Assembly: GCA_037447655.1 (NCBI GenBank)
Contig: JBBHKE010000656.1
Coordinates: 124,001-188,000, forward strand
From: Zygnema cylindricum
Taxonomy: Eukaryota; Streptophyta; Zygnematophyceae; Zygnematales; Zygnemataceae
Length of the DNA stretch: 64,000 nucleotides
Direction: 5' to 3'
A program made the translations under genes and the position numbers. Below, piece after piece: positions 1 to 11,178 of this stretch. How positions within the stretch are numbered: the stretch's first letter is position 1; every line of letters begins with the position of its first letter. The notes under the pieces are model-generated. The model saw nothing but the letters and a program-made list of their open reading frames with translations. It ran no database searches and had not been told where the DNA came from.

Positions 1-430
1 AAAAAAAAAAAAAACAATTTTTAAAAAAAAAAAAAAAAAAAAAAATTACTACGACTATACCAAAACATGAGATTTCCAAAAAACTTTTCCAAAAAAAAAA
101 TGAAGGAAAATTAATGACAAAACTCGCCAGGAAAAAAAAAATGAAAGTTAAACTTATTTAAAGAAAGTTAAACTTATTTATAGGAAGTTAAACTTTACAA
201 ACAGTAAATAGAAATGCACACATAAATTAGTGAGCTACTGTACTATTTTCACACGTGTGTGGTATAATACAATTGCGGCCCGAGTTCGAAAAGTTTTTCG
301 ACGAATCAGAATACGACAAATAAGGACACCGAGAGTTGAAATTCAAGAATCTGACACACATCATGAAAAGAATACGAAAAAAATACGAAAAAAAAAGGAA
401 TAAAAGGAACGCACTGAATCTAATATGTCT
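1..430. other. AT-rich low-complexity left edge
   Basis: No gene is seen. The first 45 bases are nearly pure A, followed by A-rich DNA with a short direct repeat (aaagttaaacttattta, twice near 143-180). It may be the far part of the antisense copia LTR that ends at 805, but I could not align it to the other LTRs. Confidence 0.5.
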
Positions 431-805
431 CTATGTTCAATATTCGTAGTTCCGTTAATCAGACTAATGTTCATATTAATGTTTAAATAAATATCTTACC
501 CCGTGTATTGTAACGAACTTTTATGACAGACCGGATAAGGCTGACGGCTACGTCGAACTCTGTCGGTCGGAGGTTCGTGTCCTTCCGGACTCAACCTTTT
601 GTTCAGAGTGACTTATGTCACTCTTTAGTCCTGCCTGTGGAGCTAAGGCAACCATGGCTCAACTACCCTCTCTAACCTTCAGTGACTACAACAAGTATGG
701 GAGCTAGAGAGAGGAGGTGGAGGCAGGCTGTCCGCCCTTTTCTTTTCCTATTTTGCTGATCTATTTAGACCTAGAAAATACCCTATAAATCTAGTACTTT
801 CATCA
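431..805 (-). repeat. Copia LTR, antisense, 5' part
   Basis: Read on the minus strand it starts TGATGAAAGTACTAG at 805 and aligns base for base over the first ~33 positions with the Copia A LTR start at 3482, both running into TATTTTCT. It carries the tRNA-like module (529-592), the AGCCATGGCT-type palindrome and the purine-rich stretch typical of these LTRs. No polypurine tract lies beyond 805, so this is the outer edge of a 5' LTR or a solo LTR whose body runs off the window. Confidence 0.7.
529..592 (+). repeat. tRNA-like module inside copia LTR
   Basis: It holds a near-canonical pol III B box (ggttcgtgtcc, 572-582) preceded by an A-box-like ggctgacggctacg. It is antisense to the host LTR, as in every other copy. 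There is no complete cloverleaf, so it is not called a tRNA gene. Confidence 0.6.
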
Positions 806-813
806 AACCGTGA

Positions 814-1620
814 CTAAGAAACAAAAAAATTACCCGCCCAATTCGCAGTTCCCGCAAAACCAGGTAATTTAGGGTTGACGGTGTGGCTCCAAAGAGGCGG
901 GAAGACAGTGATCGCATACCACGACGTTGCCAAGCGCGAAGGATAGGTTACAGGCGGAGGAACAAGAAGGAGGGTCAGCAAAGTTAGATAAGTGAAAGGT
1001 GGGTTCCTCCTCCAATCCCCGAAGATGGCAGGGGCCACATTGATTTGATTCTCTTTAATTTTTAGACCATCTTTCCCCTCTAAGGTAAAACCTTCTTTGT
1101 TAGAAACCACCTTCACTTTCAAGATTACCCGCCCGACAGAAATATCCAGCGTGTCTTTTTTTTGTTTCATCTTATACACAAAGTCCCTGGGCATAAATTG
1201 CTTTTGTTGTGGTACATAATTCACGCTCCGGCGTTGGGAATACCACAATTGATCCTAGTGTTGAGCCCCCTGTAAATTCCCCATGGTGAGAGGCATTTCT
1301 AGGTGGAATATTTTAGCTCTATCGGCGATCAGTTTTTTGACAGTCCCTTGGTCATCCATTTCCAAGAGGACCACTGCTGGGGCCGAGGCAGCTCCGGGCA
1401 GGATGGAATGTCGTCCAAATAAAATGAAATAACGGCTATATGAGTGGAGGGAAGCTTGCCGGCTGAACCAGTATCCCATGGCAATCGAAGGAACCTTTCT
1501 GTCCCACTCTCCCAAATCTTCTTCAACATCATATTTATGTATGACCGCCTGTCCACATTGGTGATGGAGATGGGTGATCAGAGTTTCTCGATGTGAAGGG
1601 GGAGGAACCACTTTCCTCAT
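814..1620 (-). pseudogene. Gypsy integrase C-terminal remnant
   Basis: Two antisense frames, 1620-1255 and 1248-814, together resemble the end of a Ty3/gypsy integrase. The first has the post-core pattern WDRKVPSIAMGYWFSRQAS followed by FILFGRHSILP. The second has an SH3-like tail with RDFVYKMKQKKD and ends around QINVAPAIF. A stop or frameshift near 1250 separates them. The integrase core that should lie at about 1620-2060 is not recognisable. This is a dead remnant downstream of the RNase H at 2065-2400. Confidence 0.65.
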
Positions 1621-2064
1621 CGCGTTCGCCCATATCCAGAGGAGGATGCCTCAGTCCCAGTCATACGCCGCCATCCGGGTCTACACTCAAGATAATTGAA
1701 CTCTTGCCAAGTGGGGAAGAGGAGACCCCTGCTGGATGAATTATAGAGAGATGGGGTCATTCCAGATATCCCTACGTCCATCTCCATAGGGGCCTACCCC
1801 TCCACATCTGCCGCAAAAGTAGACAACTACCCTCAAGATCGGGGAAGCTTGATTAAGGCGGAAGATGCTCGAATGAGTCATAATCTGATCCCCGGATCCT
1901 CATCATACCTAGCCCAGTAGAATCCCGAGTATAGGGATCTGGATTCCGGCTAAGTTCGTCGCCATTCTTGTGGATTTCCCCTGCCTGGTGGATGATATCG
2001 AAATCATATTCTTTCAAAATCAGAACCCATCTAGCGAGTTTGCCGTTTAACTTACTGTTTTCTA

Positions 2065-2400
2065 TGATCTATTCAAATGGTTAATGGTCTGTAATAAAGG
2101 TGAAATAGATCCCGTATAAATAGGGCCAAAAATGCTGAATTGACCAAATAGCTGCGAGAAGCTCTCTATGGTAAGTGCTATAATACCTCTCCGCTAGGTT
2201 ATTGTTACTGCTAATGTAAGCCACAACACACCCAGCCTTGGCGTCATCTATTTTTGCAAACATTGCTCTCATTCCAAACCTCCTCCAATCAATGTAAATG
2301 AGGAAAGGTTTTTGGTGACCAAGCATCTGAAGCACGGGATGTTGTTTTAAAGCGTCCTTCAAGAACAGGAAGGCAATCTGTTGCTCTTTAGCCCACTGCC
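2065..2400 (-). pseudogene. Gypsy RNase H remnant
   Basis: The antisense frame reads LIYIDWRRFGMRAMFAKID, then YYSTYHRELLAAIWSIQHFW and FITDH. This is the Ty3/gypsy RNase H layout in which TDAS, E-LA and TDH normally form the active site. The first Asp motif is changed to IDWRR, so the enzyme is probably dead. It follows the RT remnant on the same strand. Confidence 0.7.
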
Positions 2401-2459
2401 ATTTCTTGTGCCTTCCGCAGTGACTAATTTAGAGGTTGGGCGAGACTTCTAAACTTGGG

Positions 2460-3340
2460 GATAAACTACTGATAGTAGTTGGCCAGGCTAAGAAAGGTGC
2501 GTAGAGCCGAGATGTCTTGCGGTGGAGGAACATCGTCAAGGGCTACCACCTTTACCATATGGGGGCGCACTGTCCCAGAGGTCACTTCATGTACGAGGTA
2601 AATAATTTTATGCACACCAAAAATACCTTTGCTCGGGTGGCACTTCAAGCCCGCTACTTGGAGGGCCTAAAGGACAATATCAACATGATTCTAGTGTTCC
2701 TCGAAGGTCTCCATTCCTCGGAGAGCTTCGTCCATTGCTCGTTGGAATATGGCCGGTGCATTCTTCTGCCCGAGGGGCATGTAAAGCCACTTATGTAGTA
2801 TGGATCTTGCCCAAAATGCCGTTCTCTCCAAGTGCTTCGATTCCATGGACCTTTGGTGAAACCCGTTCTTCATGTCCAGGGTGGAGTATATGGTGGCCGC
2901 AGCAAGAGAGTCGTAAATCTTTTCCGCGGTCGACATCGGATACCGTTCAGAAATGGTAGTAGTGTTAAGTATACGATAATCACCACACATCCGAAAATCG
3001 ACTCTTTTCTCGAAAGAGTCCTTCTTGGGAGGTAGGACTGTCAAGGAAGAAAACCCATGGAGTCTAGTACTCTCCTAAACCAATCTGATGTCCACCATGG
3101 TTTTGACTTTAGCCGCGATGAACTCCTTTTCCTTGAAGCTGAGAGGATATTGCTTTTGCCAAACAATTGCCGTCTCGTTGATCAAATCAATTTGAAAAGG
3201 GGTTCCTTTATAGATGCCAACATCTGTTTTTGACCAGGAGAACACCTGCTTGTTCCTTACCAAAAATTTTGATAGCCGCGCTCTCTGCTGAGGGTCCAAC
3301 TGCTCCTTCAAGGTCCAATCCATTTTTCTTGGCGTAACTG
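2460..3340 (-). pseudogene. Gypsy reverse transcriptase remnant
   Basis: Reading down from 3323, the usual gypsy entry is seen (YPLSFKEKEFIAAKV), then FRMCGDYRILN, YSTLDMKNGFHQ and MPLGQKNAPAIFQRAMDEAL. After MDEALRGM the sequence jumps to ETFEEH, so the stretch with the YIDD/FIDD catalytic Asp pair is deleted. The connection domain continues at 2648 (LRTFLSLANYYQ). Stops and frame changes occur near 3060 and 2690. Upstream DNA (3340-3480) may hold decayed protease, but no D-S/T-G motif was found. Confidence 0.75.
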
Positions 3341-3698
3341 CAGCCTAGGCTTTTGTTAGTCTACCCTAGGGAGTGAGGTCGAATTCCAATCCCACCTGTG
3401 TGTCTACTTTTACCCCTCCAACTAGGACATTACTGCTGACAACTTCCGCTAAGTTGTTTCCTTTTGGGCTGCCGCTCCCCTTGTTAAAATTATTAGATTT
3501 ATGAAGTATTTTCTATGTCTGAATAGCTTAGGGAATACATAAAAGAAAAGCGCAGGCAATCTGCCTTAACATCTTCCCTCTATCCCCCATACTTGTTGTA
3601 GTCATTAAACGAAAGAGAGGGTGGTGGAGCCATTGCTGCCTTAGCTCCTTAGGCAGGTCAGAAGAAGTGACATGTCACTTATAACAAAATGGTTGAGT

Positions 3699-4822
3699 TG
3701 CTGTTTTGAAAAGATAGTTTCGTGCGTACTTGACGCGAGTTTTAATGATTAAGTACTAACTTGATTTAACGTGGAGGTTCAAGTGGATTTGTGGATTGGG
3801 GGAGTAATTGTACGGATAATATTAAAGTGACGTGAAGGTCAAATTGAGTGGCGCTAACAAGCGTTTGAAATGGACGGCAAATCGCAAAGCGATCTGACGT
3901 GAAAATGGACGGCAGATCGCAAAGCGATCTGACGTGAAACATTACAAAGTGTGTGATTTGTAACATAATAAAACAAACGGAATTTATGGAAAAGTACGGC
4001 ACGTCATATTTGGCAAGTGGACAATAAATCAGTTACCGACATTTATAGTAAAGGACGAAGTCTTGGTACGGACACGATGTAAGTGGCACGATTCCACTTC
4101 GACAAAAATGGTTTATGGTACATTTGAAGTGCGGACGGTGGCCGCCAAAATACTTGGAGATTCACACTATTTGAAGGACGTGATTCACTCGGGGACCACA
4201 AAATGACTAAGCATCGGTAACACCTTTTTGTACGGACAAATATTTGTAAATACTTGAGAAACATCTGTTTGTAATTTAGCGCATTATAAAATAGTATTTC
4301 ACTCTTAAAGTAGTGACACGTGTATCTCTAGGATTAGCGTAGGAATCAGTAGAGTAAGTATAACTTGTAGGACTTACAATACTTTTGATTATCATCAGCT
4401 GAATTTATCAAAGTAATGGCAAACTGTTTTTCTGCATCTTTGACCTGTCAGTGTGATCACTCTGATTGATATCTGGATATGAAACTTTGTGTGTATGTTC
4501 TATGATATAGAAACTACATGGTTGTGTAATTTCATTCTGTTCTGATGTTTCTGTAGAAATCTGTGAGAGACTTAATTGGTTAGTTTGATAAGCTGTCAAC
4601 TGTTTTTAGGAAACTCTGGAGCTTATAACTTGTGGATCCCTTGGTGGATTTGGCTGTAACTTTGAGAGGTCACAGTGTTTAGGATATACTGCATACTGGT
4701 GCAGTTTCAGCTACTTTTGGTTATTGTGGAGTAATCTGTGTTGTCTGAAACACAACTGTTTTGAGGTAGTTTGTGGGTGTCTTCCGTGAGTAATCTATGG
4801 CTGAAATAGGCTATGGACAACA
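3699..4822 (+). repeat. Complete copia LTR (family B)
   Basis: 1124 bp, TG...CA. It includes a 37-bp tandem pair around 3866-3940 (ggacggca.atcgcaaagcgatctgacgtgaaa). Bases 4367-4822 match 4914-5369 closely, and the whole LTR is the reverse complement of the solo LTR at 6847-7989. Confidence 0.85.
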
Positions 4823-4836
4823 GGTTATGGGCCCAC
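4823..4836 (+). promoter_or_regulatory. Primer-binding site, anticodon-arm type
   Basis: GGTTATGGGCCCAC sits directly after the LTR end. It is complementary to the anticodon arm of plant initiator tRNA-Met (GUGGGCCCAUAACC), not to the tRNA 3' end. Drosophila copia is known to use this internal region. Confidence 0.8.
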
Positions 4837-4913
4837 GCCCATGGCTACCCATATTTGATGGATCTAACAACTATCACTACTGGAAGTGTGTGCTTGAGAG
4901 CTACTTCGAGATA
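4827..4913 (+). pseudogene. Copia gag N-terminal stub
   Basis: Open from the ATG inside the primer site for 29 codons: MGPRPWLPIFDGSNNYHYW, then KCVLESYFEI. The F-D-G-x-N-Y-x-x-W pattern is the usual start of copia gag. It is cut off by the fused LTR half. Confidence 0.75.
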
Positions 4914-5369
4914 GTAGGACTTACAATGCTTTTGATTATCATCAGCTGAATTTATCAAAGTAATGGCAAACTGTTTTTCTGCATCTTTGACCTGTCAGTG
5001 TGATCACTCTGATTGATATCTGGATATGAAACTTTGTGTGTATATTCTATGATATAGAAAATATATAGTTGTGTAGTTTCATTCTGTTCTGATGTTTCTG
5101 TAGAATTCTGTGAGAGACTTAATTGGTTAGTTTGATAAGCTGTCAACTGTTTTTAGGAAACTCTAGAGCTTATAACTTGTGGATCCCTTGGTGGATTTGG
5201 CTATGACTTTGAGAGGTCATAGTGTTTAGGATATACTGCATACTGGTGCAGTTTCAACTGCTTTTGGTTATTGTGGAGTAATCTGTGTTGTCTGAAACAC
5301 AACTTTTTTGAGGTAGTCTGTGGGTGTCTTCCGTGAGTAATCCATGGCTGAAATAGGGTATAGACAACA
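4914..5369 (+). repeat. Partial second LTR of the deleted copia
   Basis: 456 bp closely matching 4367-4822 with scattered substitutions. It ends AGACAACA at the TGAGT target duplication. Confidence 0.85.
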
Positions 5370-5370
5370 T

Positions 5371-5436
5371 GAGTCGGGTAGGACTCGAACCTGTGACCGG
5401 TAGAGCGAGGCGTATCCGTCAGCCTTAGCTGGTCTG
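5371..5436 (-). repeat. tRNA-like module inside copia LTR
   Basis: On the minus strand it reads GACCAGCTAAGGCTGACGG and, further on, the perfect B box GGTTCGAGTCC (5381-5391 on plus). It is the best preserved tRNA-like copy in the window. The TGAGT target duplication of the nested element overlaps its end. Confidence 0.65.
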
Positions 5437-6163
5437 TTGTTTAAGGTGGTTAGAGTACATGGTGTATGATGAGTATTTAAACATGTCACAGTTAACTAAT
5501 TCGATTAACGGAATTACAGATAAGAAATATATAAACAAATTGAAATTTACTGCAAACGTGAACTACACGATTTTTTTTTACTTCACATCGATTTTCAACG
5601 GCTAGCATTCAAAGTTGGTTTGGATCTGACGGCACGCATCATAATCAAGATCCCGAAATGGTCGCTTTGGCGGTTTTGAGGCGTGACATGACCTCGCACC
5701 ACATGGCAAGATAACATTGGGAATCGGGAATCATGGAGACCATGAGGGCGAGTTTGGAGGAGACAGGCGTCCACTCAATGGCCGAGTCGTTCACAAACCG
5801 TACATAAAGTACACCGACCACAATACCTTTGTGTACTTAACATTTCCCTGATTGGTTCGTACATTAGTAGAAAGGGGTTGTGAGAAGGGTTAAGGACTTT
5901 GGAGATTGAAGAGGTAGCCGCCTCTCTCCCAATGAGCTTGTATATATTTTGGCATCTTTGCCACTTCATAACTTACCGCTTCGTTGGGCGTTCTTAGTGA
6001 GTTCTTTTGCTGCGGACTCAGGGGAGTCCAAACTACATAGGGGTGCATTCATATTGCCTGTTTTCTTTCTTGAGTATTTGTGATCTTAGCTAAAGAAGGG
6101 TTAGTCAAAAACTATCTAGAGGCTTCCGGAATTTTGTAGTCGAATGGGGGACACATAATTGCA

Positions 6164-6177
6164 GGTTATGGGCCCAC
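6164..6177 (+). promoter_or_regulatory. Primer-binding site of Copia A, anticodon-arm type
   Basis: GGTTATGGGCCCAC immediately follows the LTR terminal GCA. It is complementary to the anticodon arm of initiator tRNA-Met. The ATG at 6168 opens the gag frame. Confidence 0.8.
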
Positions 6178-8215
6178 CCTGTAGGGTGCCCATCTTTTAC
6201 GGATCTGGGTTCATTTATTGGGAAGCCATGATTGTAGGGGATTTGAGTAAAAAACGATACTAGGGTATCTTCAGTGGACAAGTGAAACGTCCATCTGGAA
6301 TCCCGTCAGGGTTTAGTGGAGTGAGGTTTTGTGCAGCAGTATCTGCTCTAACGGAGGAGGCAGACATCGAGGACAGAAGTGTGTCCGAAAAGGGGAAAGG
6401 GAAGGAGACACCTTTGAATCCAATCGCCACGGTACCGAAAGCTGCGGCCCTGAAGACCGGAGAAAACGATATTCAAATGTGGGAATACACAAACATGGCT
6501 GGAAGGCACTTAATTCTGAGGCATCTTACTCAAGCTTTGGCAACCTCTTATCTTCACATTTTCAAGGCCGAGGAGTTGTAGGAGACCATAGTGGAGATCT
6601 ATGGAGCCGATACCATTTAAGAGGTCCAATTTGTCGAGGAAAGGTTAAGGGAGTATACTTACAAAGGGGGGAAAATGCTAGACTACTGTAATGTTCTCTT
6701 TTGTTTTTATATAGAGATGGAGAGTGTCGGGTGGACCATTACAATGAAGATGAAAGTGAACACCCTTATCATGAAGTTGCCTAATGATTTTGAGAACATA
6801 GTGTACCGAGTGCAGGAAATGGATGACAACTCCAGGAAGTGGTTCATGTTGTCCATAGCATATTTCAACCATGGATTACTCACAGAAGACACCCACAGCT
6901 ACCCCAAAACAGTTGTGTTTCAGACAACACAGATCTCTCTACAATAAGTAAAAGTAGTTTGAACTGCACCAGTATGCAGTATATACTGGACACTATAACC
7001 TCTCAAAGTTACAACCAGATACACAAAGGATTCCACAAGATAGGAGCTCCAGTGATTCCCAAAAATAGCTGACAACTTACTAACCTAGCCAGGTAGACTC
7101 CTCACAGAATACTAAAGAAACAGCAGAATAGAATGAAACTACACAGATATATTTTTTCTATATCATAGAGCATTCAAACAAAGTTTCATATCAAGATATC
7201 AATCAAAGTGATCACACTGACAGGTCAAAAATGCACAAAAATATTATGCCATTACTTTGATAAACTCAGCTGATGATTAAAATAATGTAAGTCCTAAACT
7301 TTATACACTGAGTGAGTACCTACTCCTCACTGTCCGATCAGATGTCTGCATCAGAAATAGTAGTAATGTATTGTAGTACAACAATGTACCTAAACTGCAC
7401 GTCACTGTACCTAAGGTAATTCGAAAACCCTAATTGCTACTCGCCATTAAATGAATAGTGAAACACTAATTACCAATGCCTAAACGACAAATATGTGTTT
7501 TCTAAATATTTACAGATATCAACCGTATAGTCAACGTTGTCATAGCTTAGTCAGCATTGGTCAGAAAAGGCCAGCTGAATGTTTGTTAAGTAGTACGAAA
7601 CACCTGAGTGTGTACGCTTAATTTAGTCACTTGTGGTCCCCGCTCGTATTGCGCTTGTCAACCCACTTTTCATCAACGGTTCACATTTGGTCTCGTACAG
7701 GACATTTACGGATGTCTGGTATAAATTTTGCTCGTCAGATTCTGCTAGCTCCACCGTTCGATGCATGACATGTATATGTAGTCGTCGGTGCCCTTCCAAA
7801 ATATTCGCACATTCCTTATATGACGACGCGTGTCCCTTTAGTCACTTTAATTTTATCAGTACGTTCGCTCCCCCAATCCGTGAATCCTTTTAAACTCCCA
7901 CATTAAATCCAATTAATAATTTACGTACGAAATGTTGCGTGCGCACAAAAATGTCGCGTACGCACAAAACTAATTTTTCAAAACAATAGTTGACACTAGT
8001 CGGATGATACTTGTGCAGGAGAACACCATTGAGATTCAAAGTGGAGGAAAGAGCGTTCAAGCTTTAGCTGCCGGAACGGACCACTGGGGGAAGGATTCGA
8101 GGAAGCTGTACACAAGCTTCAAGGGAGAGAAAGATCAACCTCGAGGATCGAGGCCTCCAGCCTTTGTCATTTCTGCAAAAAGCCGGGACACTTCATAGCT
8201 GATTGCACCAAGATG
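6168..8215 (+). pseudogene. Copia A gag (interrupted)
   Basis: Gag starts in the primer site (MGPPCRVPIFYGSGFIYW) and is recognisable in pieces: a charged segment at 6350-6450, MAGRHLILRHLTQALA near 6495, KLPNDFENIVYRVQEM near 6775-6820, then, after the solo LTR, ILVQENTIEIQSGGKSVQAL (8010-8065) and the zinc knuckle CHFCKKPGHFIADC (8165-8205) that binds RNA in family members. It is broken by a stop about 28 codons in, by frameshifts and by the 1.1-kb LTR insertion. Confidence 0.75.
6847..7989 (-). repeat. Solo LTR (family B) in Copia A gag
   Basis: 1143 bp, the reverse complement of the LTR at 3699-4822. It is flanked by GTTCA (6842-6846) and GTTGA (7990-7994), a 5-bp target duplication with one mismatch. 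No internal retroelement sequence remains, as expected after LTR-LTR recombination. Its far terminus reads ...AATA where AGCA is expected. Confidence 0.85.
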
Positions 8216-8764
8216 TCGGAGCTGAAGCTCCTAGAAAATTGTGGAGGGGGTTTTTCCGAGGGAAAGAAGATGGCACTCGTGGTCACACAAGTGAAAGGGG
8301 AGAACAAGGAGGATGAGTCCTCTTAGGAGGAGGATCGAGAGCTTATTGTTGATGACAATTTGGAGGAGAAAGAGATTCCTTGAAAACAAAAGTGTGCTAT
8401 TGGAGCCATTCGAGAAGCCCCACAAGAAGAATGGATCATCGATTCACGTGCATCCATGCATATGTGTCATGACACGCACCTCTTTACCAAGCTAAGAAAG
8501 ATCCCTACTGTAGAGATAGAGTATGGGGATGGGAGAGTAGTTACTACAGATCTAGTTGAGTCAGTGAATCTAAAAGTCTTAGTAAGGGGTAAGACTTCCA
8601 TACTCACTTTCTCACATGTCCTCTATAACCTTGAGCTGAGCAAAAATCTAGTCTCTTGTTTTGTATTAGATGATAAGGAGTTTGATACCTTCACTAGAAA
8701 GGGAGTCTTTATAGCTAAGTATGGGGAGGAAGTTTACTTCAGAGAAGATAAGGGTAGCTAAGGA
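8216..8764 (+). pseudogene. Copia A protease / pre-integrase region
   Basis: The protease site reads WIIDSRAS where copia proteases have D-S-G-A-S, so the essential Gly is lost. Downstream follow MHMCHDTHLFTKL, VEIEYGDGRVVTTDLV and LELSKNLVS, the conserved copia protease / linker pattern. Stops at about 8323, 8381 and 8758 break the frame. Confidence 0.7.
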
Positions 8765-9760
8765 ATGTTCCGGCTGAATCTGAGTAATGAAAAGAAGAAT
8801 GCTTACTATGTTGGTGTTTCAAACTTGATGATTTGGCATAAGCGGTTGGGGCATGTGCACTTTGAAAGGCTAAGGGAAATGAAGAACTTTAGTGTAGTAG
8901 AAGGCATTCAGTTTGGGGATAATGAAATGGTGGATGATTGTAGTGGCTATGCCCAAGGTAGGGCTCACTGACTCCCCTTTCCCAAAACTGCCATATATAG
9001 AGGTTAGAAAGTACTAGATTTGGTCCACAAAGATATATGGGGACCAGCAAAAGTAACTTCGGTAGGAGGTAAGAGGTTCATGATGACAATTACGGAAGAC
9101 TGGTCTAGATACTCTACTATCTATTTCCTCAAAACAAAGTGTGAAGCACCAATTTACTTAAAAGAATATAAATCTTGGAGTGAGAAGTTGCACGGAACCT
9201 CCATTAAAAGAATAAGGAGTGACAATAGGGGAGAATATACCTCTAACCAATTTGAGGAATACTTGAGGGAAGAGGGATTTCAACATCAAAAAACTGTACC
9301 TTATAACCCAGAACAAAATGGGGTAGCTCCGAGGTTGAACCGGACTCTAGGAGATAGGGTATGTAGTATGTTAGCTAACAAGTGGAAATGAAAAAGGTTT
9401 TGGGTTGAAGCCATGGACTGTGCCAACTACATTAAGAATAGAGTCCTTACTTCAACTGTGAAAGGAATGACACCTTATGAGAGATGGGTTTGAAGGAAAC
9501 CAAATATTTCTCACCAGAAAGTATTCGGTAGTCAAGTTTACAATCTTGACACAAATAGGAAGAACTAGAAACTAGATGCTAAAGGGAAACCGAGATAATT
9601 TGTGGGATATGATGAGGATGTCAAGGGATATAGGGTCTATGACTTAGCTTAACAAGACATCATTCTGGTAAAGCATCTAATTGTCATGGATGAAGGGAAG
9701 TCATTTGTTCCTTTCAAATAAACCAAAAAGATAAAAATCAGCTTTGAGTCCGAGTGTGAG
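8765..9760 (+). pseudogene. Copia A integrase
   Basis: The zinc-binding start has the HKRLGH-H pattern, but the second Cys of the CxxC pair is Tyr (CSGYAQG). The core has the first two catalytic Asp contexts (DIWGPAKV and RSDNRGEYTS). The third motif reads NGVAPRLNRT where ERLNRT is usual, so the catalytic Glu is replaced. Stops at about 8969, 9389 and 9493 and in the C-terminal part add to the damage. Confidence 0.78.
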
Positions 9761-9787
9761 GAAGACTCGGATCTTCTTAGAAGAGAC

Positions 9788-10990
9788 ATGAGTGAAAAAG
9801 AGATTGCACATTCAGGGGAGATCCACGATGAGGGAGATAAACTAGAATCTACCTATATCCCTACACACTTCGAGGAGACAGAAGAGGAGGAGATGGAACA
9901 CGCTTCCTTGGATAGGGGAGGCGATGAGATAGTGAGGGGGAACACTAGACTTCCCTCCATTCCAGCTTTGGAATTTGAAAGAGGACAAAGAAGCAACAAA
10001 AGGCTCCTCGAAAGACAGGCCGCTCATAAGGTAACTAAGTTGTCGCACCCCGATGAGCCTCAGTCATACCCAGAGGGAATGGATAGTCAAGAAAAGGACA
10101 AATAGGTTAGAGCCATAAATGATGAAATGGCATCCATCATGGAAGCAAAAACTTGGGAACTAGTGGATTGCCCTCTGAATAGAAAACCGATCGGATGCAA
10201 ATGGGTGTTTCAATGGAAACTGAACCCACATAATACCATTGAAAGATATAAGGCTCGGTTGGAAGCAAAGGGGTTCACCCAAAAAAAAGGGGATTGATTT
10301 TGAGGAGACCTTTGCTCTTCTGGTTTGGTTCCCATCAGTAAGGATTCTCCTTAGGCTAGCGGCAGAGGAAGACATGGAAATACACCAGATGGATATTAAA
10401 ACTGCCTTCGTTAATGGTGAGCTAGAGGAAGAAATATTCATGCGGTATCCACAAGGATTTGTAGAGGAAGGTGAGGAGAGGAAAGTTTGCAAACTCCTAA
10501 AGTCCTTATATGGACTAAAACAGGCTCCTATGCAATTGAATAAGAAACTAGATGAGTTTCTCACCAGCCTGGGATATATCTTGATCAGTTTTGACCATTC
10601 TATTTATATATTTGAAGATGGAAATGGTGTTATTTTCATTGTAATTTATTTGGATGATTTGCTGGTGTTAAGTAAATCTATGGAAAAGATCAATAAGTTA
10701 AAGAAAGATCTTAGAAGCAGGTTTGATATGAAAGATCTAGGAGAGGCAAGATGTATCTTGGGAATAAAAATCAAAAGAGATAGGGGAAAAAGGATTATCA
10801 GACTTACTCAAAAAGAAACTATAGGGAATATGCTCAAGAAATTCTAAATGGAAAAGGAAAACAGTTGTGCCACTCCCACGGACTTGAAAGAAATAAGTGA
10901 TGGGAGTGAAAGAGGAGTGATAATTTTATTTGATCAGATCACTCCTAAATAAAGATAGTTTATGAACTCTATTCCTTACATGCAGGTGAA
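9788..10990 (+). pseudogene. Copia A reverse transcriptase
   Basis: After an acidic integrase-RT linker (9788-10105), the RT begins near 10190 (GCKWVFQWKLNPHN). It continues in a frame from 10239 with [40 protein letters not shown] (the usual YVDD is YLDD) and GEARCILGI. A 1-base shift within the A-run near 10280 breaks it, and the end after IPYMQV runs into foreign LTR sequence at 10997. Confidence 0.8.
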
Positions 10991-10996
10991 ATTTTA

Positions 10997-11178
10997 TGGG
11001 CTCCATTGACACACAGAATTCACAGATCAAAAGAAGCTAATCTAGATAGTGCCGAATCCAAGTTTATATAAACCCAAATGAATGACCCCTTGACAATCAG
11101 AACCCCATTAAAGCTTCACCCTTGCGAAGCAAGACTTTCTGTGTGCTTAGTTCCACCACAGAATGCAAAGTTAGAATA
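10997..11178 (-). repeat. Antisense LTR 3'-end fragment inside Copia A pol
   Basis: About 180 bp that align, reversed, with the last part of the LTR at 25441-26350. Shared blocks include 'taatctagatagtgccga' and 'ccaccacagaatgcaaag'. It begins TGGGCTCCATTG, the complement of the LTR end CAATGGAGCCCA. It replaces the RT-RNase H junction. Confidence 0.7.

Larger units (their letters stand above)
3699..5369 (+). mobile_element. Copia derivative with internal deletion
   Basis: It is bounded by TGCTGTTTTG at the left, GGACAACA/AGACAACA at the LTR ends, and a perfect 5-bp target duplication TGAGT (3694-3698 and 5370-5374). The content is a complete LTR (3699-4822), primer site (4823-4836), the first 29 gag codons (4827-4913), then directly the last 456 bp of the second LTR (4914-5369). 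The junction has short shared sequence (gtaggactta), consistent with a recombinational deletion of nearly the whole interior plus half an LTR. Confidence 0.88.
3482..6163 (+). repeat. 5' LTR of Copia A (split by insertion)
   Basis: It starts TGTTAAAATTA and ends ATTGCA just before the primer site. Without the nested element and its target duplication it is about 1.0 kb. The antisense tRNA-like module lies right at the nested insertion point. Later parts (6000-6163) align with the last parts of other LTRs, for example the repeated 'ggactca..gga.tcc' stretch. Confidence 0.8.

Noticed and set aside
2517-3035. Plus-strand frames over the gypsy RT
   Set aside because: Shadows of the antisense RT, which carries the recognisable motifs.
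5371-5436. Functional tRNA gene
   Set aside because: Good B box, but no complete acceptor stem or normal anticodon arm can be folded by eye, and the same module recurs in LTRs with decaying boxes.
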